A stretch of DNA of 64,000 nucleotides from SMAG-U1939 sp035763125 (GCA_035763125.1 DASUBU010000211.1:1-64000), one strand, 5' to 3'; counted from the first letter of the stretch, positions 30,682 through 40,226 are shown. Notes: generated by a model not told the origin, from the sequence alone. A program made the numbers and translations.

Positions 30682-31890
30682 TCAGTCATCAATCGCCTGA
30701 TAGGCCAGCGTCCAGAAGTCGAGGCAGACATTCGGAGCGCTGGGGGATGTCCAGGCGCGCTGCGTCATCAAGATGGTGACCATATCTTCACGGGGATCCG
30801 CATACCAGGAGGTGCCGAGGCCACCGTCCCAGCCGAACCGGCCGGGCACCTCGGCCACGCCGGTGCGCCGCGTGACGATGGAGACGCCGAAGCCCCAGCC
30901 GTGGCTGGCAAAATAGCCCGGCACGAGACCGGAGACCGCCTTCTGCTCGGGCGTGAGCTGATCCGTCGTCATGGTCTCGACTGAGAGCCTTGACAGGAGG
31001 CGCCCGCCGCCGTACGTGCCCTGCCTCAGCATCATCTGCCCGAAGGCCAGGTAGTCGTCTACGGTCGAGAGCAGCCCGCCGGCGCCGGAGGGGAAGGCGG
31101 GCGGGTGGCTCCACTGGCCGCCCATGGCCTCGTCATAGACCGCGAGCGCGCCGGTTTCGGGATCGTTCGCGTAGCTGGTTGCCAGCCGGTCGAGGTTGGC
31201 GGCTGGCACGCTGAAGCTGGTATCTCGCATGCCGAGCGGCTCGAAGATGCGCTCGCGAAAGTACGTCTCCAATGGCTTGCCGGAGGCCCGCGCGATCAAC
31301 ACACCCAACACGTCGGACCCCGTGTTGTACATCCAGCGCTCGCCCGGCTGGTGCATGAGTGACAGCGTGCCCAGGCGGCGCATCCACTCGTCCGGCCCAG
31401 GCATCGCCCCCGGCGCCGGCGGACCCATGCCGATCTGCAGCTCGCTGGCGGCCCGCAGGATTGGATAGGCATCGGGTGGCGCGAGCATCTGGCCGAAGCC
31501 CATGCGGAAGGTGAGCAGATCGCGGACGGTGATCGGCCGGTGTGCTGGCACCGTGTCGTCGAGCGGCCCGTCGAGCCGCTTCAGGACGCGGCGGCCGGCT
31601 AGCTCGGGCAGCAGGCGATCTACCGGCTCGTCCAGCCGCAGCGCGCATTCCTCCACCAGGAGCATCGTCGCCACGGCGGTAATCGGCTTGGTCATCGAGG
31701 AGATGCGGAAGATTGTGTCGCGCTGGATTGGGTCGCCGCCGGCAGCCTTCGCGCCAAGCGCGTCCACATGCACCTCGCCACGCCGGCTGACCAGCATGAC
31801 GAGCCCGGGCACCTCGCCGCGCTCGATATAGCCAGCCATGACGTCACGCAGACGGTCGAGCCGCGTCTTGGAGAGTCCTGCGCTGTTCAT
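30682..31890 (-). CDS. Serine hydrolase of the beta-lactamase class C/esterase family
   Basis: 402 residues without a signal peptide, so likely cytosolic esterase- or peptidase-like. The SxxK motif is SMTK (Ser65, Lys68), the Tyr motif YNTG starts at residue 188, and the third motif region is GWDGGLGTSWYADP. TVRDLLTFRMGFGQ and PGERWMYNTGSDVLGVLI are typical of the EstB/LACTB-like family. Substrate unknown. It ends 50 bases before truB starts on the same strand. Confidence 0.9.
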   Translation of the reverse strand: MNSAGLSKTRLDRLRDVMAGYIERGEVPGLVMLVSRRGEVHVDALGAKAAGGDPIQRDTIFRISSMTKPITAVATMLLVEECALRLDEPVDRLLPELAGRRVLKRLDGPLDDTVPAHRPITVRDLLTFRMGFGQMLAPPDAYPILRAASELQIGMGPPAPGAMPGPDEWMRRLGTLSLMHQPGERWMYNTGSDVLGVLIARASGKPLETYFRERIFEPLGMRDTSFSVPAANLDRLATSYANDPETGALAVYDEAMGGQWSHPPAFPSGAGGLLSTVDDYLAFGQMMLRQGTYGGGRLLSRLSVETMTTDQLTPEQKAVSGLVPGYFASHGWGFGVSIVTRRTGVAEVPGRFGWDGGLGTSWYADPREDMVTILMTQRAWTSPSAPNVCLDFWTLAYQAIDD

Positions 31891-32120
31891 TGTCCCAGTC
31901 CTTCCTGCTTGGCTCCCGTCGGGGCTGCTCTGCTTCTTTTACTCGCATAGTTGCCGCCATCTGCCGCATCCTTTTGTCGTCAGCCGCCTCGTTGCTCGTT
32001 GTTGGCGAACGAGAGCCTCTGCGCGCTAAAGGCACGACGGAGCTGGCTTGAGCGCCGTTGGCCCCATACCGTACCCACCGGCGTACGTCAGTTTGGGCGC
32101 GGCGGCCGTAGCTCTCAGCG

Positions 32121-32567
32121 CTAGATACGCCCCTCGTGCAGCATGCTGACCGCTTTGGCGATGCGCCGCTGCCGCGTCTCGTCGGTCTTCGCGTCTTCGA
32201 TTGGGAGCACGACGCGCCGTTTGTTGCTGTAGGATAAGCCGTCGAAGAAGCGTTTGGCGTGTGGGTCACGGTCGAGGGCGTCCGCGAAGTCAGGCGGTAC
32301 GCTTACTTCGCGCAGCTCCGTGTCCAGCTCGAGGTCAACGTCCACTTCGTCGCCCGCGGCGACCCCCGCGTGCTCGCGGACGTCCGAACTGATGCCGAGC
32401 ATGAATTCCCCGCCCATGGTCGCCACGGTGTTGCGGTAGGTGTAGCCGTTGATGGTGACGCGGACCGCCGGCTTCTTACTGGATCCGAGGCTCGTCACCA
32501 CCTCAGGTGGAACGCGAATTCCCGTCGCGGTCTTGCCGTTGAGCTGGATGGTGGCCCGAAACTTCAT
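32121..32567 (-). CDS. DUF1905 / YdeI-OmpD-associated protein
   Basis: 148 residues in two parts. The N-terminal DUF1905 beta-barrel (FRATIQLNGKTATGIRVPPE ... GYTYRNTVATMGGEFMLGIS) is followed by a YdeI/OmpD-associated helical tail with the typical DPHAKRFFDGLSYSNKRRVV and DETRQRRIAKAVSML. Relatives are linked to bacteriocin or antimicrobial peptide tolerance, but the mechanism is not established. The start follows GAGGAGG. Confidence 0.85.
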   Translation of the reverse strand: MKFRATIQLNGKTATGIRVPPEVVTSLGSSKKPAVRVTINGYTYRNTVATMGGEFMLGISSDVREHAGVAAGDEVDVDLELDTELREVSVPPDFADALDRDPHAKRFFDGLSYSNKRRVVLPIEDAKTDETRQRRIAKAVSMLHEGRI

Positions 32568-32829
32568 ACGACCTCCTCGAACAGAATGGCCTCTAGCAGT
32601 CTGGAGTCGTCATCGGTCCGGCATTCCCAGTTGGGGGCTTTCCCCCAGATGTTGACGTATGCTACCAGAGCCAGCGCGAGCGACATCAGGGCAGGGCAGC
32701 GCCATGGTCTTTGCCCTCAATTGTGCGCTGTCCTGGATTCGGGAGGCTGGCTGTGGGCTCGCGGCGTTCACCATCCAACGTGCCAGTACCGCTACCGCGT
32801 ACCCGGGGCCGGTCGGACGCAGAGACTCA

Positions 32830-34353
32830 CTATGCGCACACTTCTTCCTCGACGGCACGCTCGACGACGTTGGTCGCGTCCTCAGAAGCGCCTTCTGTCG
32901 CGGCTGGCGATTCGCGGGTCAGCAGGGTGGCCGCCAGCACAAGCGCCACCAGCACCAGTCCGGCGCTGATTGCCCAGGTGAGGTGATAGCCGCCGCTGAG
33001 CGCCACAATGGCTTTCTGGCCGTCGCCAGCGAGCTGGTCCGTGCGGCCAGCCGAGATGGTGGCGAGGATAGCGAGGCCGAGCGCCGCACCTACCTGGGTG
33101 GTCGTATTCAGCAGGCCGGAGGCCAGCCCCGCGTCGCTGGGTGTGACGTCCGCCATCGCGAGGAGGCTCAGCGCCGTGAAGGACATCCCCGCGCCGATGC
33201 CAAGCAGCACCATCGGCAGCAACAGGTCGCGCACGTAGTCGGCGTTCAGCGGGGAGCGCGCGAAGAGCGCAAGCCCGGCCACGATGAACGCGAGGCCGGC
33301 CAGCAGTGCCCTGCGCGACCCGAACCGCGTGATCAGGCGAGCCGCCAGGCCAATCGAGAACGCTGCCATCGCGATGGTGTTCGGCAGAAACGCGAGGCCA
33401 ATCGCCAGCGGGCCGTAATGCAGAACACGCTGCATGTCGAGCGAGCCGAGGAAGAAGAAGCCGAAGAAGGCGCTGACCATCAACGCCTGGATCAGGTTCG
33501 CGCCTGACAAATTGCGCCCACGGAACAAGCGCAGCGGCATGAGCGGGTTGGAGGCCATCGCCTGGCGGATGATGAATGCCACCAGCAGCGCCAGCGCGAG
33601 GCCGCCCAGCCCGAGCGTATGCAGCGAGCCCAGGCCATAGACGTCGGACTCGACAATGGTGTAGACACCCAGCATCAGCGCGGCGGTGACCAGGACGGCG
33701 CCGAGCACGTCCGCTCCGTGGCCCAGGCCAAGGCCTTCATCGGACTCGATCAGGCGGGCGCCCAATGCCATGGTTGCCAGCCCAATCGGCAGGTTGACGA
33801 AGAAGATCCAGTGCCAGCTAATCGCCTGGGTGATGAGCCCGCCGGCCATCAGGCCGATCGCGCCGCCCGCCGAGGCGACGAAGGCGAAGATGCCCATCGC
33901 CTGCGCCCGCTCCTTGGGCTCTGGGAACAGTGTCACGATCATTCCCAGAATCACGGCGGAGCTCACCGCGCCGCCGACGCCCTGTATGAACCGCGCGGCG
34001 ACCAGCACCGGCTGGCTGAACGATAGCCCTGATAGCAGCGAGGCTACGATGAATATCGCCAGCCCAATCAGGAAGATGCGCTTGTGTCCGATCAGATCGC
34101 CGAGACGCCCCGCCAGCAGCATGATGCCGGCGAAGGCGATCAGGTAGGCGTTCACGACCCAGGCCAGGCCGGATTGCGAGAAGCCGAGATCACGCTGGAT
34201 CGAGGGGAGTGCGACGTTGACGATGGTCGTATCCACGACGATCATGAGAAAACCGATGCACAGAACGATCAGCGACAGCCAGCGTGAGCTGACGGGCCGT
34301 GCGCGCTCCAAGATGCGCAGCCTCACATCGGTCAGTCCTGCAGTCGTACTCAC
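32830..34353 (-). CDS. MFS drug/H+ antiporter, DHA2 (EmrB/QacA) family
   Basis: 507 residues with 14 predicted membrane helices. FLMIVVDTTIVNVALPSIQRDL contains the DHA2 motif D1. RLGDLIGHKRIFLIGL is motif A, and RFIQGVGGAVSSAVILGMI is motif C-like. The acidic C-terminal tail (TEGASEDATNVVERAVEEE) is unusual. The start is GTG at 34353 with GGAGGAG upstream; upstream in-frame codons are not family-like. Likely a proton-driven multidrug exporter; substrates cannot be read from sequence. Confidence 0.92.
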   Translation of the reverse strand: MSTTAGLTDVRLRILERARPVSSRWLSLIVLCIGFLMIVVDTTIVNVALPSIQRDLGFSQSGLAWVVNAYLIAFAGIMLLAGRLGDLIGHKRIFLIGLAIFIVASLLSGLSFSQPVLVAARFIQGVGGAVSSAVILGMIVTLFPEPKERAQAMGIFAFVASAGGAIGLMAGGLITQAISWHWIFFVNLPIGLATMALGARLIESDEGLGLGHGADVLGAVLVTAALMLGVYTIVESDVYGLGSLHTLGLGGLALALLVAFIIRQAMASNPLMPLRLFRGRNLSGANLIQALMVSAFFGFFFLGSLDMQRVLHYGPLAIGLAFLPNTIAMAAFSIGLAARLITRFGSRRALLAGLAFIVAGLALFARSPLNADYVRDLLLPMVLLGIGAGMSFTALSLLAMADVTPSDAGLASGLLNTTTQVGAALGLAILATISAGRTDQLAGDGQKAIVALSGGYHLTWAISAGLVLVALVLAATLLTRESPAATEGASEDATNVVERAVEEEVCA

Positions 34354-34642
34354 GCCTCTCCTCCTATCGCTCTCGCATAGCACGTAATCTGTTGTCACCC
34401 TATTCTGATTGTCGGGCGGATTATTGACGCTCGCTCCAGCAGGCACGCGCGCACAGTCATCCGTACGGCGTACACTCTTCGGCCTTCACCCACGCCAAGA
34501 CTTCATTTTGTGAAGTAATGAATATGGCGCGGGAGGCAGCTATGTCAAGGTCATGGCAAGCTGGGGGTGGGGATACTAGACGAAAGGACGGGGACCCAGG
34601 GAAGCAAACGAGCGAGATGATCCCCTGTCTGGCCGAGCGCGC

Positions 34643-35428
34643 TCAGCGGGCGAAGAACTCTGTCAGCACAGGCGCGAGGGCCTCCGCGGCGACCTCGTGC
34701 GTCTGCCCTTCTAGCTCGCGATGCTGAGCATGGGGGAGCGCGCCGGCGAGGGCTTGCGCAGCTTGCCGTATAAAGGGGAACGTGGCCCCGCCGGCCATCA
34801 CGAGCGTGGGTATGGTGACCGAGGCGGCACGGTCGGTGGGCACGGAGCTATCGCCCAGCGCGGCTGCGTCGTATGCCAATGTGGGTGCGACGGCCTCGAA
34901 CAGCGGCCATATCGGCGCCTGTCGCATCCGGGCCACACCCTCGTCCCCCGCGCCGACCAGGCGCATCATGAGCTCGACCGCGTCACCTTTGCGCCCCTCT
35001 GCAAGTAGCTCCGTGAGCCGTACCCGGTACTCGTTGAATCCCTGCACACGGTCTGGGTCGACGGTGTACGGTGGCTCGTACAGCGCCAGCTTCGTGATCT
35101 TGGTGGGAAGCATGCGCGCAGCCTCGAAGGCCAGGGCCGCGCCGGAGGAGATACCATAGACGAAGGTCGATCCGCCGGCCTCATTGATGAAGGCCTCGAT
35201 GTCTTCAATCTCGCGCTCGACCGCGAAGGGCTGCGTATCGCCACTGTCGCCGCGGCCTCGCCGGTCATACGTGTACACCGTGAAGTGCGGCGTCAGTTGT
35301 GCCGCGAGCGGCCCCATCGGCCCGAACGAGCGACTGCACAGCGCTCCATCCACCAGGAGGACCGCAGGTCCGGTCCCGGAGCGATCGAAGGCAATAGGTG
35401 TGCCGTCTTTCGATGTGACGGTTGGCAT
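34643..35428 (-). CDS. Alpha/beta hydrolase
   Basis: 261 residues. The oxyanion region is VLLVDGALCSRS, then YTYDRRGRGDSGDT. The nucleophile elbow is YGISSGAALAFEAA with Ser94. The catalytic His is in LEGQTHEV near residue 246. It is similar to small esterases and lipases that act on lipophilic esters. It starts 18 bases after the stop of the DUF1579-like gene, and an AraC regulator lies further upstream on the same strand, so the three may form one transcript. Confidence 0.9.
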   Translation of the reverse strand: MPTVTSKDGTPIAFDRSGTGPAVLLVDGALCSRSFGPMGPLAAQLTPHFTVYTYDRRGRGDSGDTQPFAVEREIEDIEAFINEAGGSTFVYGISSGAALAFEAARMLPTKITKLALYEPPYTVDPDRVQGFNEYRVRLTELLAEGRKGDAVELMMRLVGAGDEGVARMRQAPIWPLFEAVAPTLAYDAAALGDSSVPTDRAASVTIPTLVMAGGATFPFIRQAAQALAGALPHAQHRELEGQTHEVAAEALAPVLTEFFAR

Positions 35429-35446
35429 CGGAATGTCCCCCCTGTC

Positions 35447-35923
35447 CTACTTGGCCCGCGTGTACGTGAGGTCGAAATCGTGCTCCCACGTCGTGCCGTC
35501 AAACGACTTTTCCCAGCGGGCAGTAATCGTGTTGCCATCCTCGCTCAAGGTGCCGGCAAAGCGCTGAGAGAAGCCCGGAGCGTCCCGCCACTGCTTCCAC
35601 TCGCGCCCCTCCAGGCGCATCTGATAGATCCGCGACACACCGCGCCAGTCGAAGTAGAGCATGGTGTAGGTTTCACTCGCATCATCTCGACCGATGATGG
35701 AGAGCGACCAGGGAGAGGTTCCCGCTCGGTCGCCCATGCGCATGTTGAGATAGGCACCCTCCGCCAGCCACTCGAACGTGGCGTGTCCGCGCGCCGTGCT
35801 CAACGGGTCGGCGGGAAACGACATCTCGACGTCCCATTCGCCAACCAGCACGTCAAGACCTTTCAGCGCGGGATTCGGCTCGGGAGCCTTCTGTCTGGTA
35901 TGAGCGTTCACGTCGTCGGTCAT
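35447..35923 (-). CDS. DUF1579-like lipocalin-fold protein
   Basis: 158 residues, beta-rich: LKGLDVLVGEWDVEMSFPADP, then GHATFEWLAEGAYLNMRM, YTMLYFDWRGVSRIYQMRLEG and SFDGTTWEHDFDLTYTR. The pattern matches small lipocalin-like DUF1579-type proteins of unknown ligand. The ATG at 35923 follows GGGAGGG. Neighbours are an alpha/beta hydrolase (downstream) and an AraC regulator (upstream). Confidence 0.75.
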   Translation of the reverse strand: MTDDVNAHTRQKAPEPNPALKGLDVLVGEWDVEMSFPADPLSTARGHATFEWLAEGAYLNMRMGDRAGTSPWSLSIIGRDDASETYTMLYFDWRGVSRIYQMRLEGREWKQWRDAPGFSQRFAGTLSEDGNTITARWEKSFDGTTWEHDFDLTYTRAK

Positions 35924-36001
35924 CGCGATCCCTCCCGCTGAATACGATAGCCTCCCGCGGCTCAACACACTTCTTCCAGCTTGCGCACTTGGTGCGCCGC
36001 T

Positions 36002-36856
36002 TCATGCCAGGACGCGCGTCTCGCGCACAACAGGTGTCGTCAGAAGGGGCGGGAACACGCCGAGAATGGGCGGATCAGCCGCGCGGTGTGGGCGTAAGGC
36101 CAGCGCCACTGGTGCGTCCGCCCGGCCGTTGCGTACACGCACCGGTTGCTCGGCAGCCGCGACGAGCAGACCCGATTCTGGCAACAGGTAGTTCAGCGCG
36201 CCCAGTGACCACGGCAAGGCGGCGGCGCGGAGATAGTAGAGCCCATCGGGCACAGGGCCGAGCTGAAAGTGACCCGGCGCGGCGAGGGTCGTACAGGCTA
36301 TCGGATGCCCCTGCGGGACAGGTCTGGGAAAGAGGCCGACGAAGATCAAGCCGCCAAAGGAATCTGGCGCGGCGATCGTGCCCTGTATGCCCTCCTCGTG
36401 GAGTGCGGTGAGGCTCTGGGGTTTGTGGATGCGGGCCTCCAGTGGCGCGAGGGGGGCCGCAGCGAGCTCGTCGGCCAATTGACGCAGCTGCACCGGCGAG
36501 AGCCCGACCAACTGCTTGAAGCGAGTGGTAAACGTGCCGAGGCTGGTATAGCCAAGATCGAAGCAGACATCCGTCACACTCAGCGATGTTGTCAGCACGA
36601 GCCGCTTTGCCGCATCCAGGCGCAGCGCGGCCAGAAACTCGCCGGGTGGAATACTGGTGATCGAGCGGAAGACGCGATTGAAATGAAACGGACTCTGGCA
36701 CGCGATCTCGGCCATCTCTTCGAGTGAGAGCGGCTCCGAGAGCTGCGCGCGCATGGTCTGAATCACACGTTCGACAGCCAGTGCATAGGAGGTGAGGGTG
36801 CTTGCGCGGTACGCTCTGGCAGAGGTGAGCTGATCTGGCGGCTGTAGCAAAGGCAT
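36002..36856 (-). CDS. AraC-family transcriptional regulator
   Basis: 284 residues with an N-terminal double helix-turn-helix, the reverse of classical AraC: VIQTMRAQLSEPLSLEEMAEIACQSPFHFNRVFRSITSIPPGEFLAALRLDAAKRLVLTT, then FDLGYTSLGTFTTRFKQLVGLSP. The C-terminal 150 residues are beta-rich (LIFVGLFPRPVPQG ... GHFQLGPVPDGLYYLRAAAL) and could be a carbohydrate- or ligand-binding sensor. The ATG at 36856 follows GAGGAGG. It probably controls the two genes downstream. Confidence 0.88.
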   Translation of the reverse strand: MPLLQPPDQLTSARAYRASTLTSYALAVERVIQTMRAQLSEPLSLEEMAEIACQSPFHFNRVFRSITSIPPGEFLAALRLDAAKRLVLTTSLSVTDVCFDLGYTSLGTFTTRFKQLVGLSPVQLRQLADELAAAPLAPLEARIHKPQSLTALHEEGIQGTIAAPDSFGGLIFVGLFPRPVPQGHPIACTTLAAPGHFQLGPVPDGLYYLRAAALPWSLGALNYLLPESGLLVAAAEQPVRVRNGRADAPVALALRPHRAADPPILGVFPPLLTTPVVRETRVLA

Positions 36857-37028
36857 AGACCTGCCTCCTCCATCGCTCTCTCCGCGGGCGTAGATTGCCG
36901 CGCACTGCGGCGATGTGGCTCCTTTCTCGTCGTCATGGGCATTTCCGGAAGGCAAGCCTGTGCTAGCGATGCGACGCGGCAACCCTAGGACTCGGCGGCG
37001 TCATGCTGCCCGCGCTCGTACTGGATTG

Positions 37029-37463
37029 CTATTCGTGCGCGTGGCGCACGACGATCGGCGTCTGGCCGCTGAAGACCTCGGCCTCCAGGCTGTGCTGCGC
37101 GGGGCTGGGCGTCATCGTCACCAGCACGACGGCGTTGGTGCGCGCGGTGATGCCGTGTGGCACGCGGGCCTCCAGCGCGAAGAGCGTGCCCACGCGGCCC
37201 TCAGTGCTGTGCTGGCCCGCGGTGAACGTGATCTGCCCGCGCACCACCTGCACCAGGATCTGGCTGGAAGTCGTATGGGACTTCAGGATCTGCCCCGCCT
37301 TGAAGGCAAAGAGCACCACACGCGCTGCCCCCGTGTCCGCTAGTATCCGCACGGATGGGCCGTCCTCCTGAAAGCGCGTGAGCGCGCGCAGATCGAGCGC
37401 CACCAGTGCGCCCTCATCCTCTTGCGGCTGCCCGTCGGCAGCATTGTCTTGCACAGCGTTCAT
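37029..37463 (-). CDS. Cupin-domain protein
   Basis: 144 residues with one cupin barrel: VVLFAFKAGQILKSHTTSSQILVQVVRGQITFTAG and RVGTLFALEARVPHGITARTNAVVLVTM. Metal ligands expected in cupin motif 1 are only partly present (SHTTSSQ), while the His of motif 2 (PHGI) is kept. It lies downstream of a DUF2249 gene, 110 bases away on the same strand. Cupins of this kind recur in nitrogen-oxide and redox clusters. Function unknown. Confidence 0.82.
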   Translation of the reverse strand: MNAVQDNAADGQPQEDEGALVALDLRALTRFQEDGPSVRILADTGAARVVLFAFKAGQILKSHTTSSQILVQVVRGQITFTAGQHSTEGRVGTLFALEARVPHGITARTNAVVLVTMTPSPAQHSLEAEVFSGQTPIVVRHAHE

Positions 37464-37573
37464 CTGAGTTCTCCCACTTTCGTGTGTCGTGAGCGCCCCC
37501 AAATCAGCGGAGCGGCTGGCATGCCCGCGGAAGACCTGCCGCCGCCGCCCGCCGCTCCGCCAAGGTTGCCTGG

Positions 37574-37840
37574 TCAGTCTCTCGTTGCTTCTGGCGTCGC
37601 GCCCAGTCGCGTGATGCGAATCGCCCAGCGGTCCGGTCCCTGCTCTTCGGGCGCCCAATCGAAGGCGCCAGGTCGCTCGGCCATCAGCTGGTAGTATAGC
37701 GGGCGCGGATCGTGATCGTTGACGAGCATCAGTGCTTCGTCTGGCTGCAGCGCATCGAGGCGCTCGAAGATCAGCGCATGCCGGTCGCGCGGCACGAGGG
37801 GGCGTACGTCCAGTACCGTCGCCTTGGAGGATGTTGCCAT
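37574..37840 (-). CDS. DUF2249 protein (copy 1)
   Basis: 88 residues: VLDVRPLVPRDRHALIFERLDALQPDEALMLVNDHDPRPLYYQL, then DRWAIRITR. This is the TusA-like DUF2249 fold found next to denitrification and hypoxia genes. It is paralogous to the protein encoded at 41747. It lies 96 bases from a CRP-type palindrome, shared with the divergent DUF59 gene. Confidence 0.85.
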   Translation of the reverse strand: MATSSKATVLDVRPLVPRDRHALIFERLDALQPDEALMLVNDHDPRPLYYQLMAERPGAFDWAPEEQGPDRWAIRITRLGATPEATRD

Positions 37841-37935
37841 AGCGTGGTGTCTCCACTCCTGATGACTAATGACGACTCGACTCCACCGCCGAATCGCCGT
37901 GCTGCATAGAGTGTGTCGCGGCGAGTGGTATGGGC

Positions 37936-37955
37936 GCTGCGACCTTTGTCGCAGC
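37936..37955. promoter_or_regulatory. CRP/FNR-family binding site 1
   Basis: GCTGCGACCTTTGTCGCAGC is a perfect palindrome with 8-base arms around CTTT. It equals two GCGA half-sites with the 6-base spacing used by CRP/FNR proteins. A -10-like TATCGT starts at 37976, 30.5 bases from its centre. It lies between the divergent DUF2249 and DUF59 genes. Confidence 0.75.
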
Positions 37956-38062
37956 CGTTGCAGCGGTCGGGGCGCTATCGTTCGAGCGACCCCGGTGGGA
38001 GCGCAGCTCGTTGCGAATGGGAAGCTGGCGCCGGCGGGGCCGCTAGGCGAGGAGACCCAACG

Positions 38063-38392
38063 ATGGCGCTGGACGGCGACGAGCGCGACAACACGCGCGC
38101 GAAGATTATGGAAGCACTGAAGAACGTCTACGATCCCGAGCTAGGCGTGAACGTGGTGGACCTCGGCCTAGTCTACGATGTTGAGCTGCAACCCGAGGGC
38201 CACGTCTTGATTACTATGACACTCACCACGCCAGGCTGCCCGATGCACGAGTCCATCGGGATGGGTGTCTCCGCCGCGCTGGATACTGTGCCGGGCATCA
38301 CCGGCGGCGAGATTCGCATTGTCTGGAACCCACCCTGGGAGCCGGCTATGATGACGGAGGAGGGCCGCCGCCAACTGGGCTTCTGGGACTGA
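38063..38392 (+). CDS. DUF59/MIP18-family iron-sulfur assembly factor (SufT/PaaD-like)
   Basis: 109 residues: AKIMEALKNVYDPELGVNVVDLGLVYDVEL, then TMTLTTPGCPMHESI with the conserved Cys, and EIRIVWNPPWEPAMMTEEGRRQLGF. Relatives deliver or repair Fe-S clusters. In a nitrogen-oxide setting it could help restore clusters damaged by NO; this is inference. The start follows AGGAG. It is preceded by CRP-type site 1 about 110 bases upstream. Confidence 0.9.
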   Translation: MALDGDERDNTRAKIMEALKNVYDPELGVNVVDLGLVYDVELQPEGHVLITMTLTTPGCPMHESIGMGVSAALDTVPGITGGEIRIVWNPPWEPAMMTEEGRRQLGFWD

Positions 38393-38535
38393 TGCTGATT
38401 CCGGCATGTTCAACACGTTCGTCGCAGCGTGGCAGTTGCCTATACTCGAAACGGTCGAATGTAGAGCGATATCAAGCCGACCTCGATACGTGTCCTCGTT
38501 GCCCCCACGCGACGAGTCACGCAGCCACCATCGCC

Positions 38536-39243
38536 TCAATACTCATGAGCAGCCGCCACACAGCCGCCCGCGTCAGTGTAGAGCGGCGTAGTGTCCACCG
38601 GCCGATTGCGATCGGGATTGAGCACGATGCTGTCGTTCTCCGCCTGATCTTTGGTGGCGTCGTTCTCACAGGCCACCACGCCGGATCGCAGCGAAGGGGG
38701 CATGTACAGGTCAACGTGGTGGAAGTGATCGGCGCCCCAGTCAGCCTCGCACTCGACGCATTGGTCTTCCATGATGAAGTACTTGTGCCAGCGCGGCGCA
38801 TACACGATGGTGCCGACTGGCAGCCAGCGCTCGTCGGCAGCCAGGGTGATGGGATCGGCGTAGGTGCCGGTGCCGCCGGCTCGCGCGTGTTTCCCCTGCG
38901 GCGCCGGGTAGGCGATGTTACGCGAGCCGGCGGGATCGTTATCGGCCGCGGCGTAGAATGTCTGCCAGACCTTCTGCGTGGTTCCCCGCCGGCTTGGTGG
39001 CGTCGTTGGGCGGGGGGTGGCGCTGCTCGCACCTGTAGCGGTAGCGGTGGGCTCCGGCGTCCCCATGCCGTTTGCGGTGCCTGACGCGATCGCGGTGGCA
39101 GCGGCGGCCGTGGCGGTGGCTCCGCTGCTTCCATGTGGCGCGCGGCCAGCGCCCGTGCCAGCGGCGCCGGATGGGAAGGTGGTGGCACATGCCTGGAGGA
39201 CCAGCAGCACGAGCGACAAAGCGAGCACGCGGTAGCGATTCAT
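38536..39243 (-). CDS. Lipoprotein with a double-psi beta-barrel-like domain
   Basis: 235 residues. The signal peptide is MNRYRVLALSLVLLVLQACA with lipobox LQAC at Cys19. A Thr/Ala/Gly-rich linker follows, then a globular part: QTFYAAADNDPAGSRNIAYP, GTGTYADPITLAADERWLPV, GTIVYAPRWHKYFIMEDQC and HHVDLYMPP. The order resembles 3D/RlpA-type double-psi barrels and, more closely in motif wording, extracellular fungal proteins. Four cysteines in the domain may form disulfides. The ATG at 39243 starts a clean signal sequence. Confidence 0.7.
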   Translation of the reverse strand: MNRYRVLALSLVLLVLQACATTFPSGAAGTGAGRAPHGSSGATATAAAATAIASGTANGMGTPEPTATATGASSATPRPTTPPSRRGTTQKVWQTFYAAADNDPAGSRNIAYPAPQGKHARAGGTGTYADPITLAADERWLPVGTIVYAPRWHKYFIMEDQCVECEADWGADHFHHVDLYMPPSLRSGVVACENDATKDQAENDSIVLNPDRNRPVDTTPLYTDAGGCVAAAHEY

Positions 39244-39620
39244 GATGAGCACCCAGCCAGTGAACGAGCAGCACTCTTGCGGCGTTATTGCCAATCTCAG
39301 CCATGCTACCCCGCACACTGGCGCGTGCTGACAAAAGTACTGGGAGCGGTCTAATGCAGACGACTGGCTCAACCGCTTTCGGCGCCTCAGCGTCCGCTAC
39401 GCGCGCAGCGCCAACATCCATCAGGCGTTCCTCTCCCTTGGCCGCTCGCTTATCTGCTGGCAGACGTTGTATAGGCAAGGGATGCAATGCCACCGGGGAG
39501 AAGACCGGCAATCAACCGCGACAGATTTCTGAGGGGACACCTGCCGCGCGCGGCGCTATCGTTGGGGGGATGCGCGCACATGCTGCCGTGCGGCGCGCTC
39601 TCATTGGAGGGGAGGATGAC
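39244..39620. other. Divergent intergenic region
   Basis: 377 bases between the lipoprotein and the P-loop kinase. An upstream in-frame ATG at 39570 could extend the kinase by 17 residues but lacks a ribosome site. No palindrome or other structure was recognised. Confidence 0.45.
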
Positions 39621-40118
39621 ATGGCGGAAGGGCGCCCCCCGCGGTTAATTCTGCTGTGCGGACTGCCTGGCGTGGGGAAGACAACGCTCGCTCGACGGCT
39701 GGCGGATGAAGTCTCAGCCGTACGTCTGGGCGCCGACGAGTGGATGGCACACCTGGGCATCAATTTGCATGACGAGGCGATGCGCGACCGGCTCGAACGG
39801 TTGTTGTGGCAGCTCGCCCAAGACCTCCTCCGGCTCGGCCAGAGTGTCATCCTGGAGTGCGGGTTCTGGGCACGCGTGGAGCGAGACGAGAAACGGCTCG
39901 GCGCCCGTGCGCTGGGAGCGGGCGTGGAGCTCTACTATCTCGATGTGCCCATCGAGGAGCTCTGGCGGCGGATCGAGCAGCGCAATGCCGAGAGCACCGT
40001 CGGGAGCGTGCCGATCACGCGCGAGCAGTTCGACAGCTACCTGCCCTACTTTGAGGCACCGCAGCGCGCTGAGCTCGATCTGTTCGATGACCCTGCCGTT
40101 GCTTCGACTGATCCATAG
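39621..40118 (+). CDS. Small P-loop kinase (zeta toxin/APH-like ATP-binding protein)
   Basis: 165 residues. Walker A is CGLPGVGKTTLARRLA, followed by RLGADEWMAHLGI (a substrate-side Asp), VILECGFWARVERDE, and the lid-like VELYYLDVPIEELWRRIEQRN. It belongs to the AAA_33/zeta-type small-molecule kinase group, which includes chloramphenicol phosphotransferases and gluconokinases. The substrate is unknown. The start follows GGAGGGGAGG. Confidence 0.85.
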   Translation: MAEGRPPRLILLCGLPGVGKTTLARRLADEVSAVRLGADEWMAHLGINLHDEAMRDRLERLLWQLAQDLLRLGQSVILECGFWARVERDEKRLGARALGAGVELYYLDVPIEELWRRIEQRNAESTVGSVPITREQFDSYLPYFEAPQRAELDLFDDPAVASTDP

Positions 40119-40226
40119 CCAGCGCACGATGCGAGCCGATGTCACCGTCCCAACAGCCTCCGCGGCCTGCATGCATGCGCAGCCCTAGCACAGCTCAGAG
40201 ATGGCGAGATGCGTGTTAACCTGGGT

